Positions 17,433-26,182 of a stretch of DNA of 64,000 bases are shown here, one piece after another. Made by a program: the position numbers and the translations under genes. A model generated the notes under the pieces. It did not search any database. It was not told the DNA's origin and was given only the letters and a program-made list of their open reading frames with translations. The stretch is from CAWJFP01 sp963842155. GTDB taxonomy: Bacteria; Pseudomonadota; Alphaproteobacteria; JACZXZ01. The stretch is taken from contig CAWJFP010000034.1 in assembly GCA_963842155.1 (NCBI GenBank), positions 1 to 64,000 on the forward strand, in the 5' to 3' direction. Numbering within the stretch: position 1 is the first letter of the stretch; each line of letters starts with the position of its first letter.

Positions 17433-18231
17433 GTGTTCAAACCACTCGACGGACGAAGCGTCGTCGTGACCGGCGCGCACCCGCGGCATAGGGAAGGGAA
17501 TCGCCCGGGTCTTCACGCGCGCCGGTACCCGGGTGCTCCTCGTCGGGCGAGACGAGCAGGCGGCCCGACGGCGCTGTGGAGGAGCTGTCGGTCGAGGGCG
17601 AGGTCTCCTACGTGCTGGCTGACGTCGCTCACCGTGCGGACTGTGAACGCATCGCCGCGACGGCGATCGAGCGTCACGGTGGCATCGACGTGCTCTGCGC
17701 GAACGCAGGGATCTTCCCCGCCCAGCGCCTGGCGGAGATGACCGAGGAAGGGATCGACGAGGTGCTCGGCACCAACCTGAAGGGCTGCATCCTGTCGGTG
17801 CAGGCATGCGTTCCGGCCCTCGCAGCGCTCCGGACACGGCCGGGTGATCCTCACGTCCTCGATCACCGGCCCGATCACCGGCTTCCCCGGCTGGGCGCAC
17901 TACGGTGCCACCAAGGCCGGCCAGCTCGGGTTCATGCGAACGGCGGCGATCGAGCTCGCCAGGAGCGGCATCACGGTCAACGCCCTCATGCCGGGCAACG
18001 TCGTCAGCGAAGGCCTCGATCGAGCTCGGCGAGGCCTACGCGGCCTCGATGAAGGCGTCGATCCCGCTCGGAAGGCTCGGCACGGTCGACGAGGTCGGCT
18101 ACACGGCGCTGTTCCTCGCCACCGACGAGGCCGCCTACATCACGGGACAGGCGATCGTCGTCGACGGCGGACAGGTGCTGCCCGAGTCGCTGGCAGCGCT
18201 CGGAGGTCTGAGCGCGTCGGAAGCGCCGTGA
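17433..18231 (+). CDS. SDR-family dehydrogenase of the microcompartment operon (frameshifted)
   Basis: Short-chain dehydrogenase/reductase. In order across four frames: SVVVTGA followed by GIGKGIARVFTRAGTRVLLV (the Rossmann TGxxxGIG motif), VDVLCANAG-type motif as IDVLCANAGIFPAQRL, the active site ILTSSITGPITGFPGWAHYG with Tyr-x-x-x-Lys in YGATKAGQ, and the C-terminal YITGQAIVVDGGQVLPES. Frame changes lie near 17,490, 17,572, 17,825 and 18,015. RMM loci carry an SDR that in Mycobacterium smegmatis is an S-1-amino-2-propanol dehydrogenase. GTG start after AAGGAGGCAAGT. The stop overlaps the next GTG start. Confidence 0.85.
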
Positions 18232-19034
18232 ACCTTCGGCGCGAGCGCCCGCCGAGGGTCACGCCGTGCTCTGCCTCGTGTCCCGGCATCGACGCGGGCG
18301 ACCTGCGACCGGGCGAGCGGCTCGGGTCAGAGCGCGATCTCGCTGAGTCCCTCGGTGTGAGCCGGTCGACGTTGCGTCAGGCCCTCGGAGCGCTGAACGA
18401 CGAGGGGGTCGTCCGGCGAGTCCCGGGCAGAGGCGGCGGCACCTTCGTCAGCCAGTCGAAGATCGAGCGGGACCTGTCCCGCATCGTCGGGCTGCCCACG
18501 ATGCTGCGTTCGCAGGGCGTCACGGCAGGGACGAGGGTCGTCAAGGCCGGCCTGACGGCAGCCGACGAGGCGGTTGCCAAAGAGCTCGGCCTGCGGGTCG
18601 GTGCGCTCGTCGTGAGCCTCGTCAGGATCAGGCTGGCCGACGGGAGCCCCATCTCGGTCGAGCACGCCACGCTACCTGCGGACAGGTTCCCGGGCCTGCT
18701 CGAGCTCCCGCTCGGAGGGTCGGTGTACGAGCTGCTCGAGGACCACTACGGGACTCGGCCGGGCGAGGCCGTCGAGCGCATCGAAGTGGTTCCCGCGTCG
18801 TCTGAGGAGAGTGCGATTCTCGGCGTCGCGCCGGGAGTGCCGCTGCTTTCGATAACAAGGACCACAGTTGACGAAGACGGCAGCCCGATCGAATACTCAC
18901 ATGACCTCTTCCGGGCCGAGCGCACCCGTATCGTCGTGCGCAGCCCGGGCGGCTCGATCACCCGGGCAGGCCTGAACGCCGGGGCGGGTGGTCGAGCACA
19001 AGAGGACGAAAGGGACGAAACAGGAGGTGCACAG
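18228..19034 (+). CDS. GntR/HutC-family transcriptional regulator (end unclear)
   Basis: DNA-binding regulator with an N-terminal winged helix (LGSERDLAESLGVSRSTLRQ, DEGVVRRVPGRGGGTFV) and a C-terminal UTRA ligand domain (VISLVRIRLADGS-like strand, SVEHATLPADRFPGLL, LLSITRTTVDEDGSPIEYSH). HutC members usually sense a small substrate of the operon they control, so this is the likely local regulator. The start GTG 18,228 overlaps the SDR stop. No in-frame stop follows: the frame reads on through the next ATG. A stop at 18,973 is reached with a one-base shift, so the true end is probably there. Confidence 0.85.
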
Positions 19035-20456
19035 ATGACGTTCGATCGCCAAGGCGTGCCGCTGACTGGGACCGAAGAAGCCGTCGGCCATTTCGACGCC
19101 GCGGTCTCCGCGCTGTTGTACTTCCGCCCCGAAGTCGGGGTCGAGACGGCCCGAGCGCTCGAGGTCGAGCCCGACCTCCCGATGGGGCGCGCCCTCGGGG
19201 GATATCTCGGAGTGCTCGGGACAGAGCCGGACGATGTGGCGTCGGCACGCGAGAGCCTCGGTGCGTGGCTGGGCAATGTGGACCGGTCCGGCTTTCACGA
19301 CCGGGAACTGCGCCACCTCGCGGCCGTGACGGCTTGGCTCGGGGGTGACATGCTCGGCTGTGGCCAGCTGCTGCAGGAGGTCTCGGATCTGTATCCCCGT
19401 GACGTCCTCGCACTTGCCGTCGGTCATCAGATCGACTTCTTCACGGGGAACGCGACGAGCCTGCGAGACCGCGTCGCCGGCGTGCTCACGGCGTGGTCGC
19501 CCGAAGACGAGCACTACTCGCTCGTGATGGGGATGTTCGCGTTCGGTCTCGAAGAGGCCGGTCACTACGACCGGAGCGAGGACGTCGGGCGGGAGGCGGT
19601 CGAACGCAACAGCGAAGGACGTCTGGGGGATCCATGCGGTCGTTCACACTTTCGAGATGCAGGGCCGTTTCGGCGAGGGACTCCGCTACTTCGACGAGCG
19701 TGTCGGCGACTGGTCGACGGGCAACTTCTTCAACGTCCACAATTGGTGGCACTACTGCATCTACTCGCTGGAGGCGGGACGTCCCGACGTCGCGATGCGC
19801 ATCTTCGACAGCGTTCTGCACAAGGACGACTCAGATGGTCTCGTGATGGAGATGCTCGACGCGTCGTCGCTGCTGTGGCGGCTCTACCTCGACGGGGCAG
19901 ACGAGTCGGCGAGGTGGGCCAGCCTCGCCGACGGTTGGGATCCGAAGATGAAGACGGCCCATTACGCCTTCAACGACATGCACGCCGTGATGACATACGT
20001 GGGTGCCGGCCAGAATCGACAAAGCAGACGCGCTGATCGCCGACCGCTGCGCCTATCTCGATTCTGCGCAAGGCATTGAGAGCAATTTCATGTTCACCCG
20101 CGAGGTCGGCATGCCGGTCTGCCGGGCGATCGTGTCATTCGGGAAGGGCCGCTATGGCGAGGTGATGGATCTGCTGCTCCCGATCCGAAAGCGGATCAAT
20201 CTCTTCGGGGGCAGTCACGCGCAGCGCGACACGGTGCAACGCACCCTCGTCGAGGCGCGCCCTGCGCGCCCAGCGGAGCGGGGTCGCCCGTGTTCTGCTG
20301 AGCGAGCGGATCGGCTTGAAGCCGACAAGCCCTTACAACTGGCTTACCGAAGCCAGGCTTCTCGACCAGCTCGGAGCCTCCGCCGCGGCTGCCGCCGCCA
20401 TCGAGCGGGCAACCGAGCTGCGAGCCGGGGCGGACGCCCGCTTTGCCGCCGTCTAG
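19035..20456 (+). CDS. TTC38-like tetratricopeptide repeat protein (frameshifted)
   Basis: Helical-repeat protein of about 470 residues resembling the TTC38 family. The N-terminal part (TGTEEAVGHFDAAVSALLYF) is in one frame. After a shift near 19,615 comes the family-typical HAVVHTFEMQGRFGEGLRYF and FFNVHNWWHYCIYSLEAG. After a shift near 20,010 comes IDKADALIADRCAYL and GMPVCRAIVSFGKGRYGEVM. The last part (SPYNWLTEARLLDQLGASAA) follows a shift near 20,260. A strong AGGAGGTGCACAG precedes the ATG. TTC38 proteins have no assigned biochemical role; position here suggests a link to the amine pathway or its regulation. Confidence 0.75.
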
Positions 20457-20505
20457 GTGCCAACTGACGACCGCGGCCGGGCTCGGCGTCAACGCCTGTG
20501 CAACC

Positions 20506-21237
20506 ATGAAGCCCGTGAGCGGAAGCGGGTCCGGGACCGAGCGCACTATCGAACCGGTGGAGCACGCTCCTGTCTACGGGCTCGTCGTCGAGCACATCAG
20601 ACGGGCCATTCACATCGGGAGCTTCGTTGCAGGCGACAAGCTTCCGCCGGAACGGGAGCTCGCCAAGCAGCTCAACGTTTCGAGGACCACCGTCCGGGAA
20701 GCCATACGCGTGCTCGAGGGCGAGGGCTATCTGGAGACCCGTCGAGGAGCGACTGGCGGTGTGCTCGTGCTCGACCGCGGGCAGGCCGAAGAGCGTCTCG
20801 CCCCGCTTATCCGGGCCCGGCTCGGTGAGCTCGAGCAGATCATCGACTTTCGTTTGGCGGTCGAGTGCAGCGCCACGCGACTCGCAGCGATCCGCCGCAG
20901 CGATGAGGATCTCGAGCAGCTCCAAGGCGCGTATCGGACGATGGAACAAGGTTGGGAGACGCGGCGGTTCCGAGCTGCTGACTCCGCCTTCCATCTGGGG
21001 ATCGCCGAAGCGGCCGGAAACGAGTGGATGCGGAAGGGGATCGAGAACGCACACGTTGCGATCTGGGTTCCGGTCGACGTCATTACCGACAACGTGTTCC
21101 GGACGGCCCAGCTGCACCATGCCCAGATCCTCTCTGCAATCCGCGATCGGGACACGGACGCGGCCGAACAAGCGGTCGCGGCACACATCGAGACGACCCG
21201 CGCCGACCTTTACAAGATCGCCGCCGCGACCACCTGA
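20506..21237 (+). CDS. FadR-subfamily GntR transcriptional regulator
   Basis: 243 residues, complete. N-terminal winged helix (YGLVVEHIRRAIHIGSFVAG, LPPERELAKQLNVSRTTVRE) and C-terminal all-helical FCD ligand domain with the metal-ligand residues of this family (DSAFHLGIAEAAGNEW and LHHAQILSAIRDRD, His positions visible). The second GntR-type regulator in 2.5 kb, but of a different subfamily from the one at 18,228. It likely controls the downstream esterase-SDR-P450-ferredoxin set. The ATG at 20,506 was chosen because the domain begins shortly after it; an earlier in-frame start at 20,443 has no family support. Confidence 0.9.
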   Translation: MKPVSGSGSGTERTIEPVEHAPVYGLVVEHIRRAIHIGSFVAGDKLPPERELAKQLNVSRTTVREAIRVLEGEGYLETRRGATGGVLVLDRGQAEERLAPLIRARLGELEQIIDFRLAVECSATRLAAIRRSDEDLEQLQGAYRTMEQGWETRRFRAADSAFHLGIAEAAGNEWMRKGIENAHVAIWVPVDVITDNVFRTAQLHHAQILSAIRDRDTDAAEQAVAAHIETTRADLYKIAAATT

Positions 21238-21345
21238 GCGTCGCTTGACAGTCGAGGCGATCGGTCCAAGAATCGGACCATCGGCACGGATCCGCAGGTC
21301 GAAGCCCTCCTGAACGAGCTTGTTGCGGCGGCTCGGCCGTCGAGC

Positions 21346-22230
21346 ATGACACTTCCCCTTCTCGAGGGCCGCGAGAACTTCAGGGAACTTTTCGTCTCGA
21401 TGGCGGAGCCGAATGCCTGGGGGACCAGCGAGGACCGCACGATCCCGGGCCCGAGCGGCCCGATCCCGGTGCGCGTGTTCCGGGCTCCCGACTCCGCTGT
21501 CCGGCCTCTCGTCGCGTTCTTCCACGGCGGCGGTTGGGTATTCGGCGACCTCGACTCATATGACTCGATGTGCCGGAGCCTTGCACGCGGCGCCGAGGCG
21601 ATCGTGGTCTCGGTCGACTACCGGCTCGCGCCCGAGCACCCGTTCCCTGCCGGGTTCGAGGACTGTTACTCCGTGACGCGCTGGCTGGCCTCGAATGGGC
21701 AGGAGATCGGAGGCGATCCGTCCCGTGTCGCGGTGGCCGGCGACAGCGCGGGTGGGAACCTCGCAGCTGCGGTGGCGCTGCGAGCCCGCGACTCCGGGGA
21801 TGTCAGTCTCCGCTTTCAGCTGTTGATGTACCCGGCGCTCGACCCGCGTATGACCTCGCCGTCTTACAAGGAGCATGGAGATGACCCTTTTCTGTCCAAG
21901 GCCGAGATGGAGTGGTCCTGGCCCCGGTATCTGGGCGACGGCGGGGGCGAGCCCGACCCTTATGCAGCCCCGGCATACGCCCATGACCTGTCCGGGTTGG
22001 CTCCTGCCCTCGTCATCGTCGCGGGCCAGGATCCTCTCCGTGACGAGGGCCTGATCTACGCAAATCGGCTCGAGCAGGCCGGCGTTCCGGTCGAGCTCAG
22101 CCGTTATGACGACATGGTGCACGGATTCTTCTCTTTTACCCGGGCGCTCGCTGTCGCAAGACGCGGTCTCGAGGAGGCTGGCGAACGCCTCGGCCGATCC
22201 CTCGCCTCGGCCGATCGCTCGTCTAATTGA
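21346..22230 (+). CDS. HSL-family alpha/beta hydrolase (esterase)
   Basis: Carboxylesterase of the hormone-sensitive lipase family, about 295 residues. Oxyanion-hole motif FFHGGGWVFGDLD, nucleophile VAVAGDSAGGNLAAAVAL, catalytic Asp in IVAGQDPLRDEG and His in YDDMVHGFFSF. The frame is open upstream and encodes DPQVEALLNELVAAARPSS, a normal N-terminus for this family, but no canonical start is found there, so a small error near 21,270 may hide the true start. It is followed by the SDR with a 27-base gap. It could hydrolyse an ester or amide in the amine pathway; substrate unknown. Confidence 0.88.
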   Translation: MTLPLLEGRENFRELFVSMAEPNAWGTSEDRTIPGPSGPIPVRVFRAPDSAVRPLVAFFHGGGWVFGDLDSYDSMCRSLARGAEAIVVSVDYRLAPEHPFPAGFEDCYSVTRWLASNGQEIGGDPSRVAVAGDSAGGNLAAAVALRARDSGDVSLRFQLLMYPALDPRMTSPSYKEHGDDPFLSKAEMEWSWPRYLGDGGGEPDPYAAPAYAHDLSGLAPALVIVAGQDPLRDEGLIYANRLEQAGVPVELSRYDDMVHGFFSFTRALAVARRGLEEAGERLGRSLASADRSSN

Positions 22231-22257
22231 GTGCTCGCCGATGCGAAAGGTGAAGAC

Positions 22258-23037
22258 ATGACCGACGACGGCCGTCTGCACGGCAAGGTGGCGATAGTCA
22301 CCGGAGCCGCTTCGGGGATCGGGCAGGCGATCGCGAACCGGTTTCTCGACGAAGGCGCGTTCGTCGTCGCGGCCGATCGTGACGAGGCGGGCCTGGCCAG
22401 GAGCAATCTCGCTGCCAACCCTCTGGCAAGAACCACGGTCGCCGAAGTGACCAACCCCGAGCACGCCGAGGCGACGGTCGCGTTCGCGACCGGCGAGTTC
22501 GGTTCGCTCGACATCCTCGTCAACAGCGCCGGGATCGTCCGCTACTCGGAGCTGTTCGATCTCTCCCTCGAGGAGTGGGATGAGGTTCAGCGGGTGAACG
22601 TGACCGGGACCTTCCTCTTCAGCCAGGCGGCGGCTCGGGTGATGATCGCTCGTCCGTCGCCGGCCGGAGCCACCCGGAGCGTGATCAATCTCGCCTCCAT
22701 CGAGGCGATCGCCGTGCTCGCGAGCTCCGGTCACCCGCAGGTCCACTACAACGCGTCCAAGGGTGCCGTGCGGATGCTGACCAAAGCGCTCGCGGTCGAG
22801 CTCGGCCGCCATGCGATTCGCGTGAACTCCATCTGCCCCGGGGTCACCGAGACGCCGTTGACGGCAGCCGGGCTGAGCGACCCTGCCCGGCGCGGGTGGT
22901 TCATCAACCAGATACCGCTGGGTCGCCTGGGCCGGCCCGAGGACATCGCCGGCGCCGCGTTGTTCCTCGCCTCGGACGACTCGGCCTGGGTGACCGGTGC
23001 TGACTTGGTCGTGGACGGCGGTTATCTCACTCAATAG
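22258..23037 (+). CDS. SDR-family oxidoreductase
   Basis: 259 residues, complete. Rossmann motif KVAIVTGAASGIGQAIANRF, DILVNSAGIV, catalytic Ser in VINLASIEAI and Tyr-x-x-x-Lys in QVHYNASKGAVRMLTKALA, then ICPGVTETPL and the C-terminal WVTGADLVVDGGYLTQ. NAD(P)-dependent alcohol dehydrogenase or carbonyl reductase. It lies between the esterase and the P450, 17 bases before the latter, so it probably oxidises or reduces a hydroxylated intermediate made by the P450. Confidence 0.92.
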   Translation: MTDDGRLHGKVAIVTGAASGIGQAIANRFLDEGAFVVAADRDEAGLARSNLAANPLARTTVAEVTNPEHAEATVAFATGEFGSLDILVNSAGIVRYSELFDLSLEEWDEVQRVNVTGTFLFSQAAARVMIARPSPAGATRSVINLASIEAIAVLASSGHPQVHYNASKGAVRMLTKALAVELGRHAIRVNSICPGVTETPLTAAGLSDPARRGWFINQIPLGRLGRPEDIAGAALFLASDDSAWVTGADLVVDGGYLTQ

Positions 23038-23054
23038 GAAGGTGACCGAAAGCG

Positions 23055-24263
23055 ATGAGAACGGTCCCTGAGAACTTCGGTCATCACGGAGGCGACCTCG
23101 ACACGATCTTCAGCGCCTACCGGGAGCTCCGCGCGACCTGCCCGGTCGGGAAGAGCCAGCGTTACGGGGGTTTCTGGTTCCTCACGAGGTACGAGGACAT
23201 CTGGAGCGCGGAGCAGAATCCCGATGTTTTCTCCGTCGCGCAGGGCATGCTCCTGCCGTCGCTCGGCAACGAGCGGCCGTTGATACCGCTCGATATCGAC
23301 CCCCCCGCACTCCAGCACTACCGCCGGATGCTGCTTCCCGCGTTTGCGCCCGCCCGGATCGCCCGGCTCGAGCCGTTCGTACACGGTGTGGCCGAGAGCC
23401 TGGCCGATGCCTTCGCCGCGGACGAGGTGTTCGATGCCAGCCTGTCCTACGCACGCATCTTGCCGATGATCGTGTTCGCCGAGATGGCCGGCCTGCCGAA
23501 AGAGGACTACGACCGTTTCCAGAACTGGGTCGAGCGCATGCTCTACGGTCGCACCGAGGACCCGGCGGATGCCGTCGAAGCCGCAAAGGAGGTGGATGCC
23601 TACTTCCGGGATCTGAGGCGCAAGCGCCTCGATGAGCCCGAGCGAGACGATCTCCTCGGAAATCTTCTTGCCGGGCGCGTCGAAGGTCGGCCGCTCAGTG
23701 AGGATGAGTTCGCGGATTACTGTTTGTTGTTGCTGGTGGCGGGCTTGGAGACCTCGGCGTGGTCGATCCGCTCGGCCCTCTGGTATCTCGCGCAGCATCC
23801 CGAGGACCGGCGCCGGCTCGTGTCACAACCCGACCTGATGGTCGCGGCGACCGAGGAGTTCCTTCGTTGTCTCGCACCGGTCCAGGGAATGGCGAGAACC
23901 TTGACTCACGACGTGGCCCTGCGAGGCCAAGCCCTCCGTACCGGCGACAGGGTGCTGCTGCTGTTGGGCTCCGGCAACCGCGACGAGGAGGTTTTCACCG
24001 ATGCTGACGAGGTGATAATCGACCGGGTCGACAATCCCCACCTCGCCTTCGGGATAGGGGCGCATCGATGCCTCGGTTCGAACCTCGGCCGCCGAGAGGT
24101 GCGGGTCGGCCTCGAGGTCCTGCTCCGGCGCGTCCCGCAGTTCGAGCTTGTCGACCCCGATGTGCCGTGGTGGGGCCTCGGGCCCCTGCCGCTGCGGCGG
24201 TGTGATGCGTCGCCAGCCTTACGGGCTACCGGGGCCTCGACTCGGCCGGCGCCTCGTGCCTAG
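23055..24263 (+). CDS. Cytochrome P450
   Basis: 402 residues. Class I bacterial monooxygenase: heme-binding loop FGIGAHRCLGSNLGR with the Cys thiolate, I-helix LLLLVAGLETSAWSI, and a region corresponding to the ExxR helix (VAATEEFLRCLAPVQGMART). It takes electrons from the ferredoxin encoded 11 bases downstream; no reductase gene is present. The substrate is unknown. The position next to amine and esterase genes suggests hydroxylation of an alkyl amide or amine. The ATG at 23,055 has GGAAGGTGACC upstream. Confidence 0.93.
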   Translation: MRTVPENFGHHGGDLDTIFSAYRELRATCPVGKSQRYGGFWFLTRYEDIWSAEQNPDVFSVAQGMLLPSLGNERPLIPLDIDPPALQHYRRMLLPAFAPARIARLEPFVHGVAESLADAFAADEVFDASLSYARILPMIVFAEMAGLPKEDYDRFQNWVERMLYGRTEDPADAVEAAKEVDAYFRDLRRKRLDEPERDDLLGNLLAGRVEGRPLSEDEFADYCLLLLVAGLETSAWSIRSALWYLAQHPEDRRRLVSQPDLMVAATEEFLRCLAPVQGMARTLTHDVALRGQALRTGDRVLLLLGSGNRDEEVFTDADEVIIDRVDNPHLAFGIGAHRCLGSNLGRREVRVGLEVLLRRVPQFELVDPDVPWWGLGPLPLRRCDASPALRATGASTRPAPRA

Positions 24264-24274
24264 GGAGACCTGAG

Positions 24275-24469
24275 ATGAAGGTCACGGTCGATCCTGAGCG
24301 CTGCCAGGGCCACAATCGTTGTCACGTGCTGGTGCCCGAGATCTTCGACGTCGACGAGCTCGGCTATGCCGTCGTCACGATCCCCGAGGTGCCCGAGCAC
24401 CTTGTCTCCCGAGTTCTCGAGGCGGCGCGTAACTGCCCGGAGCGGGCGATCGCAACAGATCAGCCCTGA
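24275..24469 (+). CDS. [3Fe-4S]-type ferredoxin for the P450
   Basis: 64 residues. Electron carrier with the motif C-QG-H-NR-C near the N-terminus and CPERAI near the C-terminus. Only three cluster cysteines are present. The position normally filled by the second Cys is His, as seen in actinobacterial P450-linked ferredoxins, which usually carry a [3Fe-4S] cluster. Hydrophobic helices VPEIFDVDELGYAVV and LVSRVLEAARN complete the fold. It directly follows the P450 gene. Confidence 0.93.
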   Translation: MKVTVDPERCQGHNRCHVLVPEIFDVDELGYAVVTIPEVPEHLVSRVLEAARNCPERAIATDQP

Positions 24470-24591
24470 TTGGGGTGCGCCGGGCGGCCGGCGGGTGTTT
24501 CGAATTTCGCTCAAACTTGCCTCGGCAAAACATTGCAGTCGCAATATTTTCCAGAGGGTGCGTCACGAACACTGAAGGAGGAGTTCGTTTC

Positions 24592-25194
24592 ATGGCCCGG
24601 AGGTTCCCGGACTGCCCCTTCGAGCGCTACGCCGACGATGCTGTCGTGCACTGTGTGAACAGGCACCAGGCCGAAGAGGTGCTTTCGGCCATCGCCGAGC
24701 GGATGGGAGAGGTGGGCTTAAAGCTGCACCCGGACAAGACGCGGATCGTCTACTGCAAAGACGGTGCGCGCCGTGGGCACAACGAGCACACCTCGTTCAC
24801 CTTCCTTGGTTACACCTTTCGGACACGGGAGGCGGTCAACCCCGGGAACGGGGTGCACTTCACCGGTTTCCTGCCTGCGATGAGCACCGAGGCGCTCAAG
24901 GCCAAAGGGGCAGAGCTGCGTGCCATGCGGATACACCGGCACACTGGCTCGTCCCTAGATGACCTCGCCCAATGGCTGAACCCCATAGTCAGGGGATGGA
25001 TGACCTACTACGGCCGGTTCTACCGGTCGGCGATGGCTCCCCTCCTGCAGCGTGTCAATTCCTACCTGAGGCGCTGGGCCGGGAAGAAGTATCGGCGACT
25101 GCAGACCTACAGGAGCTTCAAGCGGTGGTGGACCGGACTGGTCGATCGACAGCCCGGTCTGTTCGCCCAGTGGCGCTGGGTCCGTGCGGTCTGA
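24592..25194 (+). pseudogene. Group II intron reverse transcriptase/maturase, C-terminal part
   Basis: 200 residues. Begins at MARRFPDCPFERYADDAVVH, the RT5 block with the YADD catalytic site. RT6-7 follow (MGEVGLKLHPDKTRIVYCKD, SFTFLGYTFR). The maturase GIIM domain is present (LDDLAQWLNPIVRGWMTYYG and the RRLQTYRSFKRWWTG region). The N-terminal half (RT0-RT4) is missing. The frame is open about 117 bases further upstream, but that part does not resemble RT. Confidence 0.9.
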
Positions 25195-25212
25195 CTTGCA
25201 GACCGATGAGAA

Positions 25213-25246
25213 GAGCCCGGTGACGGGAGACTGTCACGCCGGGATC
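25213..25246 (+). ncRNA. Group II intron domain V
   Basis: 34-nt hairpin with the catalytic-core shape: lower stem GAGCCCGG pairing with CCGGGATC around an internal bulge, upper stem TGACGG/CTGTCA and a GAGA tetraloop. It lies 18 bases after the RT stop codon, the normal place. Domain VI follows at about 25,252-25,280. Confidence 0.8.
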
Positions 25247-25369
25247 TGTGGGAGCCGGGGGCTGAGATGCCCCCGGCCACCCGACCAAGTGCGGGCGCGG
25301 GCGTTTTTTTAAAGTTGGCAACGGTGCTGGGGGCCATTCAACAGGGCCGCCGTAAACCACAAGCATCGC

Positions 25370-26182
25370 CTAAGGGCCGGCGAGAGCCAGCTCCTCGACG
25401 AACCTGGCGACAACGGCGTTGAACCTGCCGGCCTGCTCGTAGAACGGGCAATGGCTCGAAGCCTCGATGACCTCGAATCTTGAGCCGGGTATCTGGTCGC
25501 TGATCCACTTTCCGGCGGCGGGGCTGTTGAGCTTCGGGTCCTCGCCGAAGATGACGAGCGTCGGGAGCCTCAAGCTCGAGATCGTGGCTCTGTCGTCGCG
25601 AAGCGTCTGGTCGAGCAGGATCGAACCAGCGATTGCCGGCGGGCACTTGAGCATCTCCTCGACCATCCACGTGCGCGTCGTCTCGTCGGGCTCGTGCAAC
25701 ATCAGGTCTACGAACTCGGCCGCCAGCACGGCCGGGTTGGTCTGCAGCTGCTTGTTGCCGTGGGCGAGATCCTCGGCTGTGAACACGCCGTCTGGATAGT
25801 CAGGCCACTTGAAGTCGGATGGCCCTTGGTCGACGACCACGAGCCCGGCGACATGGCTCTCACCCACCAGCTTCAGGTACTCATAGGCGACCATCGCGCC
25901 CATGGACCAGCCGATCAATGTCGGGCGCTGTAGGCCCAGAGCCGCCGCCAGCTTGCGGACATCGTCGGCGTACTGCTCGACGGTGTGTCCGCTGAGCACG
26001 TTCTCGGATTCGCCATGACCGCGGTAGTCCGGGACGACCACCCGATAGGCGGATGAGAGCGGCTCGAGCTGGCGCTGGAAGAACCGGCCGCTCATAGACC
26101 ACCCGTGCAGCAGCAGGAGCGGCTGTCCGGTCCCGAGATCGGAATAACTGATCTCGGCGCCGTTTATCGTCATTCGAGGCAT
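25370..26182 (-). CDS. Alpha/beta hydrolase
   Basis: 270 residues, complete. Oxyanion-hole motif LLLLHGWSMSGRFF, YRVVVPDYRGHGESE, nucleophile elbow LIGWSMGAMVAYEYL, Asp in LVIFGEDPKLN and His in IEASSHCPFYEQ. Non-heme peroxidase/esterase-like branch. It overlaps the stop of the DUF1116 gene by 13 bases, so it is the last gene of a minus-strand operon (ligase, SDR, DUF1116, hydrolase). Possible roles include hydrolysis of an amide or a carbamoyl compound; not determined. Confidence 0.9.
   Translation of the reverse strand: MPRMTINGAEISYSDLGTGQPLLLLHGWSMSGRFFQRQLEPLSSAYRVVVPDYRGHGESENVLSGHTVEQYADDVRKLAAALGLQRPTLIGWSMGAMVAYEYLKLVGESHVAGLVVVDQGPSDFKWPDYPDGVFTAEDLAHGNKQLQTNPAVLAAEFVDLMLHEPDETTRTWMVEEMLKCPPAIAGSILLDQTLRDDRATISSLRLPTLVIFGEDPKLNSPAAGKWISDQIPGSRFEVIEASSHCPFYEQAGRFNAVVARFVEELALAGP

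Larger units (their letters stand above)
24592..25285 (+). mobile_element. Group II intron, 3' remnant
   Basis: Contains the last part of the intron-encoded reverse transcriptase followed by ribozyme domains V and VI. Everything 5' of the RT active site (domains I-III and the first half of the protein) is missing, so it cannot splice or move. Domain VI is a hairpin with 9-bp perfect arms (GCCGGGGGC and GCCCCCGGC). A G/C-rich sequence and a T7 tract directly follow, as expected for a class C intron target near a transcription terminator. Confidence 0.85.

Noticed and set aside
17844..20036. A 730-residue fusion of SDR, GntR regulator and TPR protein
   Set aside because: The open frame is continuous only because of frameshifts. 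Each part has its own start, ribosome-binding site or stop overlap in the expected place.
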